The notes: generated by a model from the sequence alone, not told the origin. Counted from the stretch's first letter, positions 34,096 to 43,269 are shown. The stretch is 60,773 nucleotides of DNA from JACCUZ01 sp038246575 (GCA_038246575.1 JBBRVU010000007.1:1-60773), one strand, 5' to 3'. Program-made: numbers and translations.

Positions 34096-35267
34096 CAGCC
34101 GGCCCCGCTCGACACCGGTTCACGGTCGTCGCGGTCCGAGCCGGCGCGAGCGTCCTGATCGGCATCGAGGGCGAAGGTGTGCTCGGGGTGCCACCCGAGG
34201 GTCACCTCGTCACCGCGTCGCATCGCAGTGTCCCGGGAGAGGTTCTGGGCGAAGACCATCACGTCCTGACCCCACGGCAGGCGCACGACGTACTGCGTGC
34301 TCATCCCGGTGAAGCTGGAGTCGACGACCACGCCGTCGAGTCGGTTGGGCGTCTCGGTGGCTGCGGGCTCGTCGCGGCGGGTGAGATGGATCTTCTCGGG
34401 TCGCACGCCCATCCAGATCTCGCTCTGCCCGCTCTGCGCGCGCTCTGCAGGCATCGCCAGCCGGTGGCCGGACACCTCGAGCAGGAGCGACCCGCCCTCG
34501 GTCCCGACGACGCTCGCCCGGACGAGGTTGGACTGGCCGAGGAAGTTGGCGACGAACGTCGTCGTCGGCGTCTCGTAGAGGTCGGCCGGTGCGCCCATCT
34601 GCTCGACCCTGCCGCCGTTCATGACCGCGATGGTGTCGGCCATCGTCATGGCCTCCTCCTGGTCGTGCGTCACGTGCACGAACGTGATGCCGACCTCGGT
34701 CTGGATGTCCTTGAGCTCGAGCTGCATCTGACGGCGCAGCTTGAGGTCCAGCGCGCCCAGCGGCTCGTCCAGCAGCAGGACCTGCGGCCGGTTGATCAGT
34801 GCCCTGGCCAGGGCGATCCGCTGCTGCTGACCGCCGGAGAGCTGACCCGGCTTGCGCGGACCGTAGCCGGCCAGCTCGACCAGCTCGAGCATCTTCTCCA
34901 CCTGCTCGCGGACGTCCTTCACGCCGCGCCGGCGCAGGCCGAACGCCACGTTCTCGAAGATGTCCAGGTGAGGGAACAACGCGTAGTTCTGGAAGACGGT
35001 GTTGACCGGGCGCTTGTAGGGGCGCCGGGTCGTGATGTCCGCCGCCCCGAGCATGATCTGGCCGGCGGTGGGCTCCTCGAGCCCGGCCACCATCCGCAGC
35101 GTCGTGGTCTTTCCGCAGCCGGAGGGACCGAGCAGGGCGAAGAACGAGCCCTGCGGGATGGTCAGGTGCAGGTCGTCCACCGCGGTGAACGTCCCGAACC
35201 GCTTGGTCAGGCCGGTGAGGACCAGATCCTCCCCCGAGGTTGCCGCAGAGCTCGACGCGGCGGTCAT
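34095..35267 (-). CDS. potA: Polyamine ABC transporter ATPase (PotA-like)
   Basis: Energy-coupling ATPase of 390 residues. The Walker A is GPSGCGKTT, the signature LSGGQQQR and the Walker B LLLDEPLGALD. A C-terminal TOBE-like regulatory domain covers the last 130 residues (VGTEGGSLLLEVSGHRLAMP, WMGVRPEKIHL). The ATG at 35267 is favoured because a G-run (GGGGG) lies about ten bases upstream. A TTG at 35276 that overlaps the potD stop is the alternative. It serves the two permeases downstream. Confidence 0.93.
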   Translation of the reverse strand: MTAASSSAATSGEDLVLTGLTKRFGTFTAVDDLHLTIPQGSFFALLGPSGCGKTTTLRMVAGLEEPTAGQIMLGAADITTRRPYKRPVNTVFQNYALFPHLDIFENVAFGLRRRGVKDVREQVEKMLELVELAGYGPRKPGQLSGGQQQRIALARALINRPQVLLLDEPLGALDLKLRRQMQLELKDIQTEVGITFVHVTHDQEEAMTMADTIAVMNGGRVEQMGAPADLYETPTTTFVANFLGQSNLVRASVVGTEGGSLLLEVSGHRLAMPAERAQSGQSEIWMGVRPEKIHLTRRDEPAATETPNRLDGVVVDSSFTGMSTQYVVRLPWGQDVMVFAQNLSRDTAMRRGDEVTLGWHPEHTFALDADQDARAGSDRDDREPVSSGAG

Positions 35268-35272
35268 GTCGG

Positions 35273-36475
35273 TCAAGCCCCCGTCACCTTGGCGAACATG
35301 TCCTCGTAGCTGCGCTCCTCGGCCTGGTCCAGGCCACGGAACACGTTGGTCTGGGCCAGCGTCGACTCGTCAGGGAAGATCAGCTGGTTGTCGACCAGGT
35401 CCTTGTCGATCTTCGTCATGGCCTCCCGCGCACCCTCGACCGGGCAGATGTAGTTGACCCACGCCGCTACCTCGGCCCCCACCTGCGGGTCGTAGTAGTA
35501 GTCGATCCACTTCTCGGCGTTCTTCTTGTGCTGGGCCTTGTTCGGGATCAGCATGTTGTCCGACCAGAGCATGAGGCCGGCCTCGGGCGTGACGAACTTG
35601 ATCTTCGGGTCGTCGAACTGCAGCTGGATCACGTCACCGGACCAGGCGGTGCAGGCTGCGATGTTGCCCTTGGCGAGGTCCTGGGCGTACTCGTTGCCGG
35701 TGAACTTGCGCACCTGCCCGGAGTCGACCGCCTTCTGCACGGTGTCGATGGCGGCGGCGAAGTCGTCGTCGGTGAAGTCGGCGGGGTCCTTGCCCATGTC
35801 CAGCAGCACCAGACCCATCGTGTCGCGCATCTCGGAGAGCAGGGTCACCTTGCCCTTCAGGTCCGCGCGGGTCAAGAGCTCGGAGATGCTCCCGACCTTC
35901 CCGGTGATCTTCTCGTTGTAGGCGATCCCGGTGAGCCCGGACTGCCACGGCGCCGAGTAGTCGCGAGACTCGTCGAAGCCGGGCTTGGCCAGAGAGGGGA
36001 TCAGGTTGGCCGGGAAGTTCGGGGTGTTCGCCTTGTCGATCTTCTGGATCCAGCCCAGCCGGATCATCCGCGCGGCCATCCAGTCGGTGAGCACCATCAG
36101 GTCGCGACCGGTGTCCTTGTTGCCGGACAGCTGGTTGCGCACCTTGCCGAAGAACTCGCTGTTGTCGTTCACGTCCTCGGTGTAAGTGACGCTGAGGCTG
36201 GTCTGCTTCTCGAACGCGTCCAGGCTCGGCTTCTGGGTCTCGTCGTCGTTGTAGTCGATGTACAGCGGCCAGTTCGACACGTTCAGCGCCTTGTCGGTGT
36301 CCGACTTGTCCTTGCTGGCCGCCCGGTCCTCCTTGGCGACCGTCGAGCCGCTGGTGCCACAGGCCGCAAGGGCGGCAGCGACGCCTACCCCGCCGGCCCC
36401 CCGCAGCACGGACCGCCGGGACAACTGGCCCCGGACCATGGACTGGAAGCGGGGATCGTCGTGAAGGCTGCTCAT
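35273..36475 (-). CDS. potD: Polyamine-binding lipoprotein (PotD-like), Tat-type signal
   Basis: Extracytoplasmic solute-binding protein of 400 residues. The N-terminus holds a twin-arginine motif (SRRSVLRG, Arg20-Arg21) followed by a lipobox ending at Cys39 (AALAAC), so it is probably exported folded and anchored by lipid. The mature part has LNVSNWPLYIDYND, the usual start of PotD-type proteins, and LTDWMAARMIRLGW. The ATG overlaps the aldehyde dehydrogenase stop by four bases. It delivers the amine to the PotB/PotC-like permeases. Exact ligand preference is unknown. Confidence 0.93.
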   Translation of the reverse strand: MSSLHDDPRFQSMVRGQLSRRSVLRGAGGVGVAAALAACGTSGSTVAKEDRAASKDKSDTDKALNVSNWPLYIDYNDDETQKPSLDAFEKQTSLSVTYTEDVNDNSEFFGKVRNQLSGNKDTGRDLMVLTDWMAARMIRLGWIQKIDKANTPNFPANLIPSLAKPGFDESRDYSAPWQSGLTGIAYNEKITGKVGSISELLTRADLKGKVTLLSEMRDTMGLVLLDMGKDPADFTDDDFAAAIDTVQKAVDSGQVRKFTGNEYAQDLAKGNIAACTAWSGDVIQLQFDDPKIKFVTPEAGLMLWSDNMLIPNKAQHKKNAEKWIDYYYDPQVGAEVAAWVNYICPVEGAREAMTKIDKDLVDNQLIFPDESTLAQTNVFRGLDQAEERSYEDMFAKVTGA

Positions 36476-38007
36476 GCGGGTGTGTCTCCTGTCGCGTCGG
36501 TGCTGGGTGCCGTAACGGGTGTCTGCCCCGAGAAGATCGTTCGGTGCCATGACTTGCGGGCGGTGGCGGTGCCGTCGTACATCACGTGCTTGATGTGGGT
36601 GTAGTCGTCCATCGAGTAGGTGGACATGTCCTTGCCGAACCCCGAGGCCCGGTAGCCGCCGTGCGGCATCTCGCTGATGATCGGGATGTGGTCGTTGACC
36701 CACACACAGCCGGCGCGCAGCTCTCTGGACGCGCGCATCGAGCGGAACACGTCGCGGGTCCAGGCGGAGGCAGCCAGCCCGTAAGGGGTGTCGTTGGCCA
36801 GCCGCAGCCCCTCGTCGTCGCCGTCGAACGGCAGGACCACCAGGACGGGACCGAAGACCTCGTCCTGCACGATCTCGGAGCGCTGGTCGGCGTCGACCAC
36901 CAGCGTCGGCTCGTAGTAGGCGCCGCGGGCCAGAGGTCCGGTCGGCACAACACCTCCTCTCACCACCTTGGCTCCGTCGGCACGGGCCCGGTCGACGAAG
37001 CCTGCCACGCGTTCCTGCTGAAGGTGGGAGATCAGCGGTCCCTGGTCGGTGCGCTCGTCCAACGGGTCCCCGAGAACGACGGTTCCCATCACGTCCGCGA
37101 CCCCCGCGACGAAGGCGTCGTAGAGCGGCCGCTGGACGTACGCCCGGGTCGCGGCCGTGCAGTCCTGACCGGTGTTGATCAGGGCCGCCGCGACGGCACC
37201 GTGCACCGCCGCCTCGAGGTCGGCATCGTCGAAGACGAGGAACGGCGCCTTGCCGCCCAGCTCGAGGTGCACCCGCTTCGGGCCGCCCGGCGAGGTCGCC
37301 GCGACCTCCATGACGTGCCGTCCGACCGCAGACGAGCCGGTGAAGGAGACCATGTCCACGTCCGGGTGCGCCATCAGCGCCTGACCCGCCACCCGGCCGG
37401 CGCCGGTGACGACGTTGACGACCCCGGCCGGGACGCCGGCGGCCAGCGACGCCTCGGCGAACAGCAGCGAGGTCAACGGCGTGAGCTCGGCCGGCTTGAG
37501 CACGATCGTGTTGCCCGCGGCGATCGCCGGCAGGATCTTCCAGCCCGCCATCTGCAGCGGATAGTTCCACGGTGCGATCGAGCCAACGACGCCGATCGGC
37601 TCGCGACGGATGTAGGAGGTGTGGTCGCCGGAGTACTCGGCCGCGGCCTTGCCCTCGAGGTTGCGGGCCGCCCCGGCGAAGAAGCTGACGTTGTCGATGG
37701 TGCCGGGCACGTCGAATCCGGTCGAGAGCCGGATCGGCTTGCCGGTCTGGCTGGTCTCCACCCGCGCGAGCTCGGCCGCCTGCTCGTCGAGGATCGCGGC
37801 CATCCGGTGCATGGCCGTCGAGCGCTCGCCCGGAGGTGCGGCCGCCCACTCCGGCGCAGCCGCCCGCGCCGCTGCCACCGCAGCGTCGACGTCGCTGCCG
37901 TCGGCGAGGCGCACCTGCTCGACCACGTCGCCGGTCGCCGGGTTCGTCACCGGGAACAACTCACCGGAGCGTCCCTCCCGCCGCTGACCGGCGATGAACT
38001 GATGCAC
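36472..38007 (-). CDS. Aldehyde dehydrogenase of the polyamine operon (4-aminobutyraldehyde type)
   Basis: A 511-residue aldehyde dehydrogenase. Glu249 lies in VHLELGGKAP and Cys283 in NTGQDCTAATR; IAPWNYPLQMAGWK has the Trp found in aminoaldehyde-type enzymes. The GTG at 38007 precedes HQFIAGQRREG and has GAGGAG about ten bases upstream; the much longer open frame upstream is a shadow of the amidohydrolase. The last 30 residues (KSWHRTIFSGQ and after) are an extension beyond the usual family end. It is the first gene of the eight-gene operon with the polyamine importer, so oxidation of 4-aminobutyraldehyde or its gamma-glutamyl form is the expected step. Confidence 0.92.
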   Translation of the reverse strand: MHQFIAGQRREGRSGELFPVTNPATGDVVEQVRLADGSDVDAAVAAARAAAPEWAAAPPGERSTAMHRMAAILDEQAAELARVETSQTGKPIRLSTGFDVPGTIDNVSFFAGAARNLEGKAAAEYSGDHTSYIRREPIGVVGSIAPWNYPLQMAGWKILPAIAAGNTIVLKPAELTPLTSLLFAEASLAAGVPAGVVNVVTGAGRVAGQALMAHPDVDMVSFTGSSAVGRHVMEVAATSPGGPKRVHLELGGKAPFLVFDDADLEAAVHGAVAAALINTGQDCTAATRAYVQRPLYDAFVAGVADVMGTVVLGDPLDERTDQGPLISHLQQERVAGFVDRARADGAKVVRGGVVPTGPLARGAYYEPTLVVDADQRSEIVQDEVFGPVLVVLPFDGDDEGLRLANDTPYGLAASAWTRDVFRSMRASRELRAGCVWVNDHIPIISEMPHGGYRASGFGKDMSTYSMDDYTHIKHVMYDGTATARKSWHRTIFSGQTPVTAPSTDATGDTPA

Positions 38008-38097
38008 GCGGGCTGGCTCCTCACGACTGCGGCGGATAGGCACAACAAATCGGGCGTCTGCCGCCGATCTTGTCAGAGGAAACGGGGTGGGACAAGC

Positions 38098-38115
38098 GAT
38101 TCCGTAGTCGGAATC
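38098..38115. promoter_or_regulatory. Perfect 7-4-7 palindrome before the polyamine operon
   Basis: GATTCCG (38098-38104), TAGT, CGGAATC (38109-38115). The dyad lies 91-108 bases upstream of the aldehyde dehydrogenase start and 21 bases after the amidohydrolase stop. Its left arm is part of the ACAA-NN-GATTCCGT motif also found before gabT. Best read as a regulator site. Confidence 0.6.
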
Positions 38116-38125
38116 CCCTGTCGGC

Positions 38126-38137
38126 AACGAAATCGTT
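38126..38137. other. Small palindrome at the amidohydrolase stop
   Basis: AACGA (38126-38130), AA, TCGTT (38133-38137) form a perfect 5-bp dyad that overlaps the TAA stop of the amidohydrolase. It is too short and AT-poor to be a convincing terminator; it may be a second operator next to the 38098 palindrome. Confidence 0.35.
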
Positions 38138-39758
38138 ACTCGAGCGACCGTCCGACTTCGGTCAGCGACGACGGCTGCTGCCAGGTCCGTCGCCCGCCGA
38201 GCCAGGTGCCCTCGACCCGGATCCGCGCCCACTCCGCGGGCGACACGTCCATCAGGTCGGCCGAAAGCCAGACGAGGTCTGCGCGGCTCCCGACGGTCAC
38301 CGTGCCCCACAGGTGCTCCTCGCCCGCTTGGTAGGCCACCCCGGCGGTGTATGCGGACAACGCGGCCGCCGCCGGTATCCGCTCGTCGGGCACCCACCCG
38401 TCGACCGGCTCCCCGAGGCCGGTCTGACGCGTCACCGCCACCGGCAGGCCCTCGAGCGGCCGGTGCGAGCTGACCGGCCAGTCGCTGCCCATCGAGAGCA
38501 CCGCACCGCTGCGCAGCAGGCTGGCCATCGGATACTGCAACCTGCCTCGCACCGGCCCGATCCGGGGCAGGGTGAGGTCGGTCTGCAGGGGGTCGAGCTG
38601 CGCCCAGAGGGGTTCGAGGTTGGCGACGACACCGAGCGCGGCGAACCTCGGCAGGTCGAGCGGGTCGACGAGCTGGGTGTGGGCGATCACCGGCCGGCGG
38701 TCCCGGGGTCCGTTGGTCCGCGTCACGTGCTCGACTGCGTCGAGGGCGGCCCGGATGCCGGCGTCGCCGATGGCGTGGATGTGGCACTGGAAGCCGTCGG
38801 CGTCGAACGCCGCCGCGGCCGCCGCAAGCTCGCGGGGCTCCCATACCGGCAGCCCACAGCTGTGCGGGGCGTCGTCGTAGGGCTCGAGCAGGGCAGCCGT
38901 TCCGGCCTCGATCACCCCGTCGGCGAAGAACTTCACGGTTCGGACGCCCACCTGGTCCGCGACCGGAGACGTTGCGGCGAGCGCCCGGGCCTCGGCGAAG
39001 TCGCCCCGCTGGGCCGGCCACGAGCCAGGTTCGGCCCGCAGCGCGATGTTGACCCGGACCGCAAGCCTTCCCGTCTCGGCGACGGCCAGGTAGGCGGCGA
39101 CATCCCTGGGACGCAGCGCGGCCTCCTGCGCCCAGGTGATCCCGGCCGCGGCCAGCAGGGCGGTGGACCGCTCCAGCGCGACGTGCTTGTCCGCGGCACT
39201 GGGCCGGGGGGCGTGGCGCAGGACGAGGTCCATCGCGCCCCACTCGACCAGGGTGCCCATCGGCGACCCGTCGTCGCGGCGGACCACTGTCGAGGCGGCG
39301 GGGTCGGGGGTCGAGACGTCCAGGCCGGCGAGCTGCAGCGCCGCGCTGTTCACCCAGGCGCAGTGGTGGTCGCTGGACTGCAGCAGCACCGGCCGGTCCG
39401 CGACGGCCTCGTCCAGCCAGGCCGCGTCGAAGTGCCCGCGCGGCGCGAGCGCCGGGTCGTACGGCCCACCCTGGATCCACGCCAGCTCCGGGTGCTCGCC
39501 GGCATAGGCTCGCACGACCTCGGCAACCTCGGCGACCGACGTCGCGTCGCGCACCTGCGGACCGGCGAGCTCGACCCCGCCCCACAGGGGGTGCACGTGC
39601 CCGTCGCCGAAGCCCGGCAGCACGGTGCCGCCTCCGATGTCGAGCACCTCGTCCGCTGCCGAGGCCAGGTCCAGTGCGTCCTGGTCCAGCGCGACGACGA
39701 CGCCGTCGTGGACCGCGACGCCGCGCGCCACCGGGGCACCCGGGTCGCCGGTGCGCAC
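38136..39758 (-). CDS. Amidohydrolase (YtcJ-like, amidohydrolase family 3)
   Basis: Metal-dependent hydrolase of about 540 residues. Metal-ligand motifs are GFGDGHVHPLWGG near the start, CHIHAIGDAG in the middle, IAHTQLVDP and SMGSDWPVSSH toward the end. Family members hydrolyse amide, imine or formamide bonds; the substrate is unknown. The start is uncertain: the first beta strand (VVDLLLRGRV) begins before the GTG at 39758, yet the only in-frame codons upstream that avoid a long overlap are non-standard, such as CTG at 39791. It follows an aldehyde dehydrogenase gene directly, so it may act on a polyamine derivative such as an N-acyl or cyclic amide form. Confidence 0.82.
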   Translation of the reverse strand: MRTGDPGAPVARGVAVHDGVVVALDQDALDLASAADEVLDIGGGTVLPGFGDGHVHPLWGGVELAGPQVRDATSVAEVAEVVRAYAGEHPELAWIQGGPYDPALAPRGHFDAAWLDEAVADRPVLLQSSDHHCAWVNSAALQLAGLDVSTPDPAASTVVRRDDGSPMGTLVEWGAMDLVLRHAPRPSAADKHVALERSTALLAAAGITWAQEAALRPRDVAAYLAVAETGRLAVRVNIALRAEPGSWPAQRGDFAEARALAATSPVADQVGVRTVKFFADGVIEAGTAALLEPYDDAPHSCGLPVWEPRELAAAAAAFDADGFQCHIHAIGDAGIRAALDAVEHVTRTNGPRDRRPVIAHTQLVDPLDLPRFAALGVVANLEPLWAQLDPLQTDLTLPRIGPVRGRLQYPMASLLRSGAVLSMGSDWPVSSHRPLEGLPVAVTRQTGLGEPVDGWVPDERIPAAAALSAYTAGVAYQAGEEHLWGTVTVGSRADLVWLSADLMDVSPAEWARIRVEGTWLGGRRTWQQPSSLTEVGRSLE

Positions 39759-39787
39759 CCGGCCGCGCAGAAGGAGATCGACGACGA

Positions 39788-41254
39788 TCAGGCCTCGATG
39801 TTGGACATCACGTGCTTGACGCGCGTGTAGTCCTCGAAGCCGTACATCGACAGGTCCTTGCCGTGTCCGGAGTGCTTGAACCCGCCGTGCGGCATCTCGG
39901 CGACCAGCGGGATGTGGGTGTTGATCCACACGCAGCCGAAGTCCAGCCGCTTGGCCATCCGCATGGCCCGCCCGTGGTCACGGGTCCACACCGAGGACGC
40001 GAGCCCGTAGCGCACTCCGTTCGCCCAGCTCAGGGCCTCCGCCTCGTCGGTGAACCGCTGCACGGTGATGACCGGGCCGAAGATCTCGTCCTGCACCATC
40101 TCGTCGTCCTGCTTGAGCCCGGACACGACAGTCGCCTCGTGGAAGAACCCGTCGGCGAGGTCACCGCCGACACGATGACCGCCGGCGGCGACCGACGCGT
40201 GCTCGGGCGCCCGCTCCAGGAACCCGACGATGCGCTCGAGCTGGTTGGCGCTGTTGACCGGCCCGAACAGGGCGTCCTCGTCGTCGGGCTTGCCGGTCTT
40301 GGCGTTGTCCTTCGCCTGCTGGGCAAGCGCCGCCACGAAGTCGTCGTGGATGCCGGGCCCGGCCAGCACGCGGGTCGCGGCCGTGCAGTCCTGTCCGGCG
40401 TTGAAGTAGCCGGCGACTGCGATGGCCTCTGCCGCCGCCTCGAGGTCCGCGTCGTCGAAGACCACGACCGGGGCCTTGCCGCCGAGCTCCAGGTGGACCC
40501 GCTTGAGGTCCTTGGCCGCCGCCCCGGCGACCTCCATGCCGGCCCGCACCGAGCCGGTGATCGAGACCATCGCCGGGGTCGGGTGCTCGACGAGCGCGCG
40601 GCCGGTGTCCCGGTCGCCGGTCACGACGTTGAAAACCCCCGGCGGCAGGAACTCGGCCATGATCTCGGCCATCAGCAACGTCGACGCGGGTGTCGTGTCG
40701 CTCGGCTTGAGCACCACGGAGTTGCCCGCGGCGATAGCCGGCGCCCACTTCCAGACGGCCATCATCATCGGGTAGTTCCACGGCGTGACCTGGGCACAGA
40801 CCCCGATCGGCTCGCGGCGGACGAACGAGGTGTGACCCGCCATGTACTCCCCGGCCGAACGACCCTCGAGGACCCGGGCCGCACCGGCGAAGAACCGGAT
40901 CTGGTCGATCATCGGCGGGATCTCCTCCGACATCGTCAGCCCCTTGGGCTTGCCGGTGTTGCGCGCCTCGGTGGCTACCAGCTCCTCGGCCCGGGACTCC
41001 AGGGCGTCGGCGATGCGGAGCATGGCCAGCTGGCGCTGCCCGGGGGTGGTGTCCCGCCAGGTCTCGAACGCGGCCGCCGCCGCCTGCATCGCGCGATCGA
41101 CGTCCTCGGCCGAGGACACCGGGGCCTTGGCGTACGCCTGACCGGTCGACGGGTCGATCACGTCACTGGTGCGGCCGTCGGCGGAGTCGACGTGCTCGCC
41201 CCCGACGAGGTTGCGAAGGGTCAGGGACACGGAGGCTGCAGATGTGGTGGTCAC
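39788..41254 (-). CDS. 4-aminobutyraldehyde (gamma-aminobutyraldehyde) dehydrogenase
   Basis: A 488-residue aldehyde dehydrogenase. Glu256 lies in VHLELGGKAP and Cys290 in NAGQDCTAATR; VTPWNYPMMMAVWKWAPA is the pattern of the PatD/YdcW-like aminoaldehyde group. The C-terminus SMYGFEDYTRVKHVM is also typical. GTG start at 41254. It is divergent from the Lrp regulator and the putrescine-type aminotransferase whose product, 4-aminobutanal, it would oxidise to GABA. It is clearly similar to the enzyme at 36472-38007, suggesting duplication or distinct use for putrescine and longer polyamines. Confidence 0.93.
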   Translation of the reverse strand: MTTTSAASVSLTLRNLVGGEHVDSADGRTSDVIDPSTGQAYAKAPVSSAEDVDRAMQAAAAAFETWRDTTPGQRQLAMLRIADALESRAEELVATEARNTGKPKGLTMSEEIPPMIDQIRFFAGAARVLEGRSAGEYMAGHTSFVRREPIGVCAQVTPWNYPMMMAVWKWAPAIAAGNSVVLKPSDTTPASTLLMAEIMAEFLPPGVFNVVTGDRDTGRALVEHPTPAMVSITGSVRAGMEVAGAAAKDLKRVHLELGGKAPVVVFDDADLEAAAEAIAVAGYFNAGQDCTAATRVLAGPGIHDDFVAALAQQAKDNAKTGKPDDEDALFGPVNSANQLERIVGFLERAPEHASVAAGGHRVGGDLADGFFHEATVVSGLKQDDEMVQDEIFGPVITVQRFTDEAEALSWANGVRYGLASSVWTRDHGRAMRMAKRLDFGCVWINTHIPLVAEMPHGGFKHSGHGKDLSMYGFEDYTRVKHVMSNIEA

Positions 41255-41312
41255 GACAGGGAATGTAGCCCCCGGAGGCGCTTACCGACAGTTCCAGAGG
41301 CCCTAGACGACA

Positions 41313-41356
41313 GATTCAGCACTTCAAAGGGGTGTTTGCCACGGATTCACTTGCCA
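41313..41356. promoter_or_regulatory. Repeated half-sites in the Lrp divergent promoter
   Basis: GATTCA occurs at 41313-41318 and 41344-41349 (31 bases apart, about three helical turns), and TTGCCA at 41336-41341 and 41351-41356. The region separates the Lrp gene from the divergent aldehyde dehydrogenase. Phased direct repeats suit an Lrp/AsnC-type octamer. Confidence 0.4.
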
Positions 41357-41386
41357 AACCGCCGGACTGTCGAGAGGATCGGACCC

Positions 41387-41860
41387 ATGGCAACGCGCGA
41401 ACGGGGGAACGGCGCTGCGCTCGATGACGTCTCGAAGGCGATCATCGAGCAGCTCCAGGAGGACGGCCGGCGGCCCTATGCCGCGATCGGCAAGGCCGTC
41501 GGGCTCTCCGAGGCGGCGGTCCGCCAACGCGTGCAGCGCCTGCTCGACGGGGGCGTCATGCAGATCGTGGCGGTCACCGATCCGCTGCAGGTGGGGTTCC
41601 CCCGCCAGGCCATGATCGGCGTCCGCTGCGAGGGTGATGTCGAGGAGGTCGCCGAGAAGGTGGCCGCCATGCCCGAGGTCGATTACGTCGTCATCACAGC
41701 CGGCGGCTTCGACCTGCTCGTCGAGGTGGTCTGCGAGGACGACGACCACCTGCTCGAGCTCGTGAGCAAGCGCATCCGCGCCGTTTCCACCGTCCGTAGC
41801 ACCGAATCCTTCGTCTACCTGAAGCTGCACAAGCAGCTCTACAACTGGGGCACCAGATGA
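41387..41860 (+). CDS. Lrp/AsnC-family transcriptional regulator
   Basis: A 157-residue regulator. The N-terminal helix-turn-helix is at about residues 15-60 (DDVSKAIIEQLQEDGRRPYAAIGKAVGLSEAAVRQ continues into the recognition helix). The C-terminal RAM domain (QAMIGVRCEGDVEEVAEKV, then YVVITAGGFDLLVEVVCED) binds small effectors and forms oligomers. The ATG at 41387 has GAGAGG upstream. Its stop overlaps the aminotransferase start by four bases. It likely senses an amine or amino acid and controls the divergent aldehyde dehydrogenase and its own operon, perhaps the whole polyamine region. Confidence 0.92.
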   Translation: MATRERGNGAALDDVSKAIIEQLQEDGRRPYAAIGKAVGLSEAAVRQRVQRLLDGGVMQIVAVTDPLQVGFPRQAMIGVRCEGDVEEVAEKVAAMPEVDYVVITAGGFDLLVEVVCEDDDHLLELVSKRIRAVSTVRSTESFVYLKLHKQLYNWGTR

Positions 41861-43269
41861 CAACGTCAGCGCAGGACCTCTCCGAGCCCGGCAGTGAGGG
41901 CACACCCGACTTCGCGCACCTGCAGGCCAGCGCGCGAGACCACCTGTGGATGCACTTCACCAGGATGTCGGCCTACCAGAACGCACCGGTCCCCACGATC
42001 GTGCGCGGCGACGGGCCGTACATCTTCGACGACAAGGGCAAGCGCTACCTCGACGGTCTCGCCGGTCTGTTCGTCGTCCAGGCCGGCCACGGCCGCACCG
42101 AGCTGGCCGACGCAGCGGCCAAGCAAGCCAGCGAGCTGGCGTTCTTCCCGCTGTGGTCCTACGCGCATCCCAAGGCCGTCGAGCTGGCCGAGCGCCTCGC
42201 CCACCTCGCCCCCGGCGACATCAACCGCGTGTTCTTCACCACCGGTGGTGGCGAGGCGGTCGAGAGCGCGTGGAAGGTGGCCAAGCAGTACTTCAAGCTC
42301 ACCGGCAAGCCGATGAAGCACAAAGTGATCAGCCGCAACGTCGCCTACCACGGCACCCCGCAGGGCGCGTTGTCGATCACCGGTATCCCCGCCGCGAAGG
42401 CGATGTTCGAGCCGCTCGTGCCCGGCGCGCACAAGGTGCCCAACACCAACTTCTACCGGGCAACTGAGCACGCCGACGACCTGGACGCCTTCGGCCAGTG
42501 GGCGGCCAACCGGATCGAGGAGGCCATCGAGTTCGAAGGGCCCGAGACGGTGGCCGCGGTGTTCATCGAGCCCGTCCAGAACTCCGGCGGCTGCTTCCCG
42601 CCTCCCCCCGGCTACTTCGAGCGCGTCCGCGAGATCTGTGACAAGCACGACGTGCTGCTGGTCTCGGACGAGGTCATCTGTGCTTTTGGTCGGCTCGGGC
42701 ACTACTTCGGCGCATCGCGCTTCGGCTACCAGCCCGACATCATCACCTGCGCCAAGGGCATGACCTCGGGCTACTCCCCCATCGGCGCCATGCTCGCCAC
42801 TGACCGGATCATGGAGCCGTTCCTGCAGGGAACCAACTCCTTCGCCCACGGCTACACCTTCGGCGGGCACCCCGTGTCGGCCGCGGTCGCGCTGGCGAAC
42901 CTGGACATCTTCGAGCGGGAGAAGCTCAACGAGCACGTCCTGGACAACACCGACGCGTTCCGCGCCACCTTGGAGAAGCTCAACGACCTCCCGATCGTCG
43001 GCGACGTGCGCGGCGACGGATTCTTCTTCGGCATCGAGATGGTCAAGGACAAGGTCACCCGGGAGACCTTCGATGACGACGAGTCGGAGCGACTGCTGCG
43101 CGGCTTCCTATCCAAGGCGCTCTTCGACGCCGGGCTGTACTGCCGGGCCGACGACCGCGGCGACCCCGTCATCCAGCTCTCCCCGCCGCTGATCTGCGAC
43201 CAGTCGCACTTCGACGAGATGGAGCAGATCCTGCGCTCCGTGCTCACCGAGGCATGGGCACGACTCTGA
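41857..43269 (+). CDS. Class III omega-aminotransferase (putrescine/polyamine type, SpuC-like)
   Basis: A 470-residue PLP enzyme. Lys300 in DIITCAKGMTSGY binds the cofactor, Asp271 in LLVSDEVICAFGR pairs with the pyridine nitrogen, and FFTTGGGEAVESAWK binds phosphate. The N-terminal DHLWMHFTRMSAY and the motif RNVAYHGTPQGALSITG are typical of pyruvate-linked polyamine aminotransferases. It would convert putrescine to 4-aminobutanal. Coupled to Lrp upstream (ATGA) and overlapping the PPOX-fold gene by 16 bases downstream. Beta-alanine-pyruvate activity is an alternative. Confidence 0.92.
   Translation: MTTSAQDLSEPGSEGTPDFAHLQASARDHLWMHFTRMSAYQNAPVPTIVRGDGPYIFDDKGKRYLDGLAGLFVVQAGHGRTELADAAAKQASELAFFPLWSYAHPKAVELAERLAHLAPGDINRVFFTTGGGEAVESAWKVAKQYFKLTGKPMKHKVISRNVAYHGTPQGALSITGIPAAKAMFEPLVPGAHKVPNTNFYRATEHADDLDAFGQWAANRIEEAIEFEGPETVAAVFIEPVQNSGGCFPPPPGYFERVREICDKHDVLLVSDEVICAFGRLGHYFGASRFGYQPDIITCAKGMTSGYSPIGAMLATDRIMEPFLQGTNSFAHGYTFGGHPVSAAVALANLDIFEREKLNEHVLDNTDAFRATLEKLNDLPIVGDVRGDGFFFGIEMVKDKVTRETFDDDESERLLRGFLSKALFDAGLYCRADDRGDPVIQLSPPLICDQSHFDEMEQILRSVLTEAWARL

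Noticed and set aside
36472..39585. 1037-residue apparent fusion upstream of the aldehyde dehydrogenase
   Set aside because: The upstream part is Arg/Ala/Gly-rich shadow sequence of the amidohydrolase gene; the real start is the GTG at 38007.
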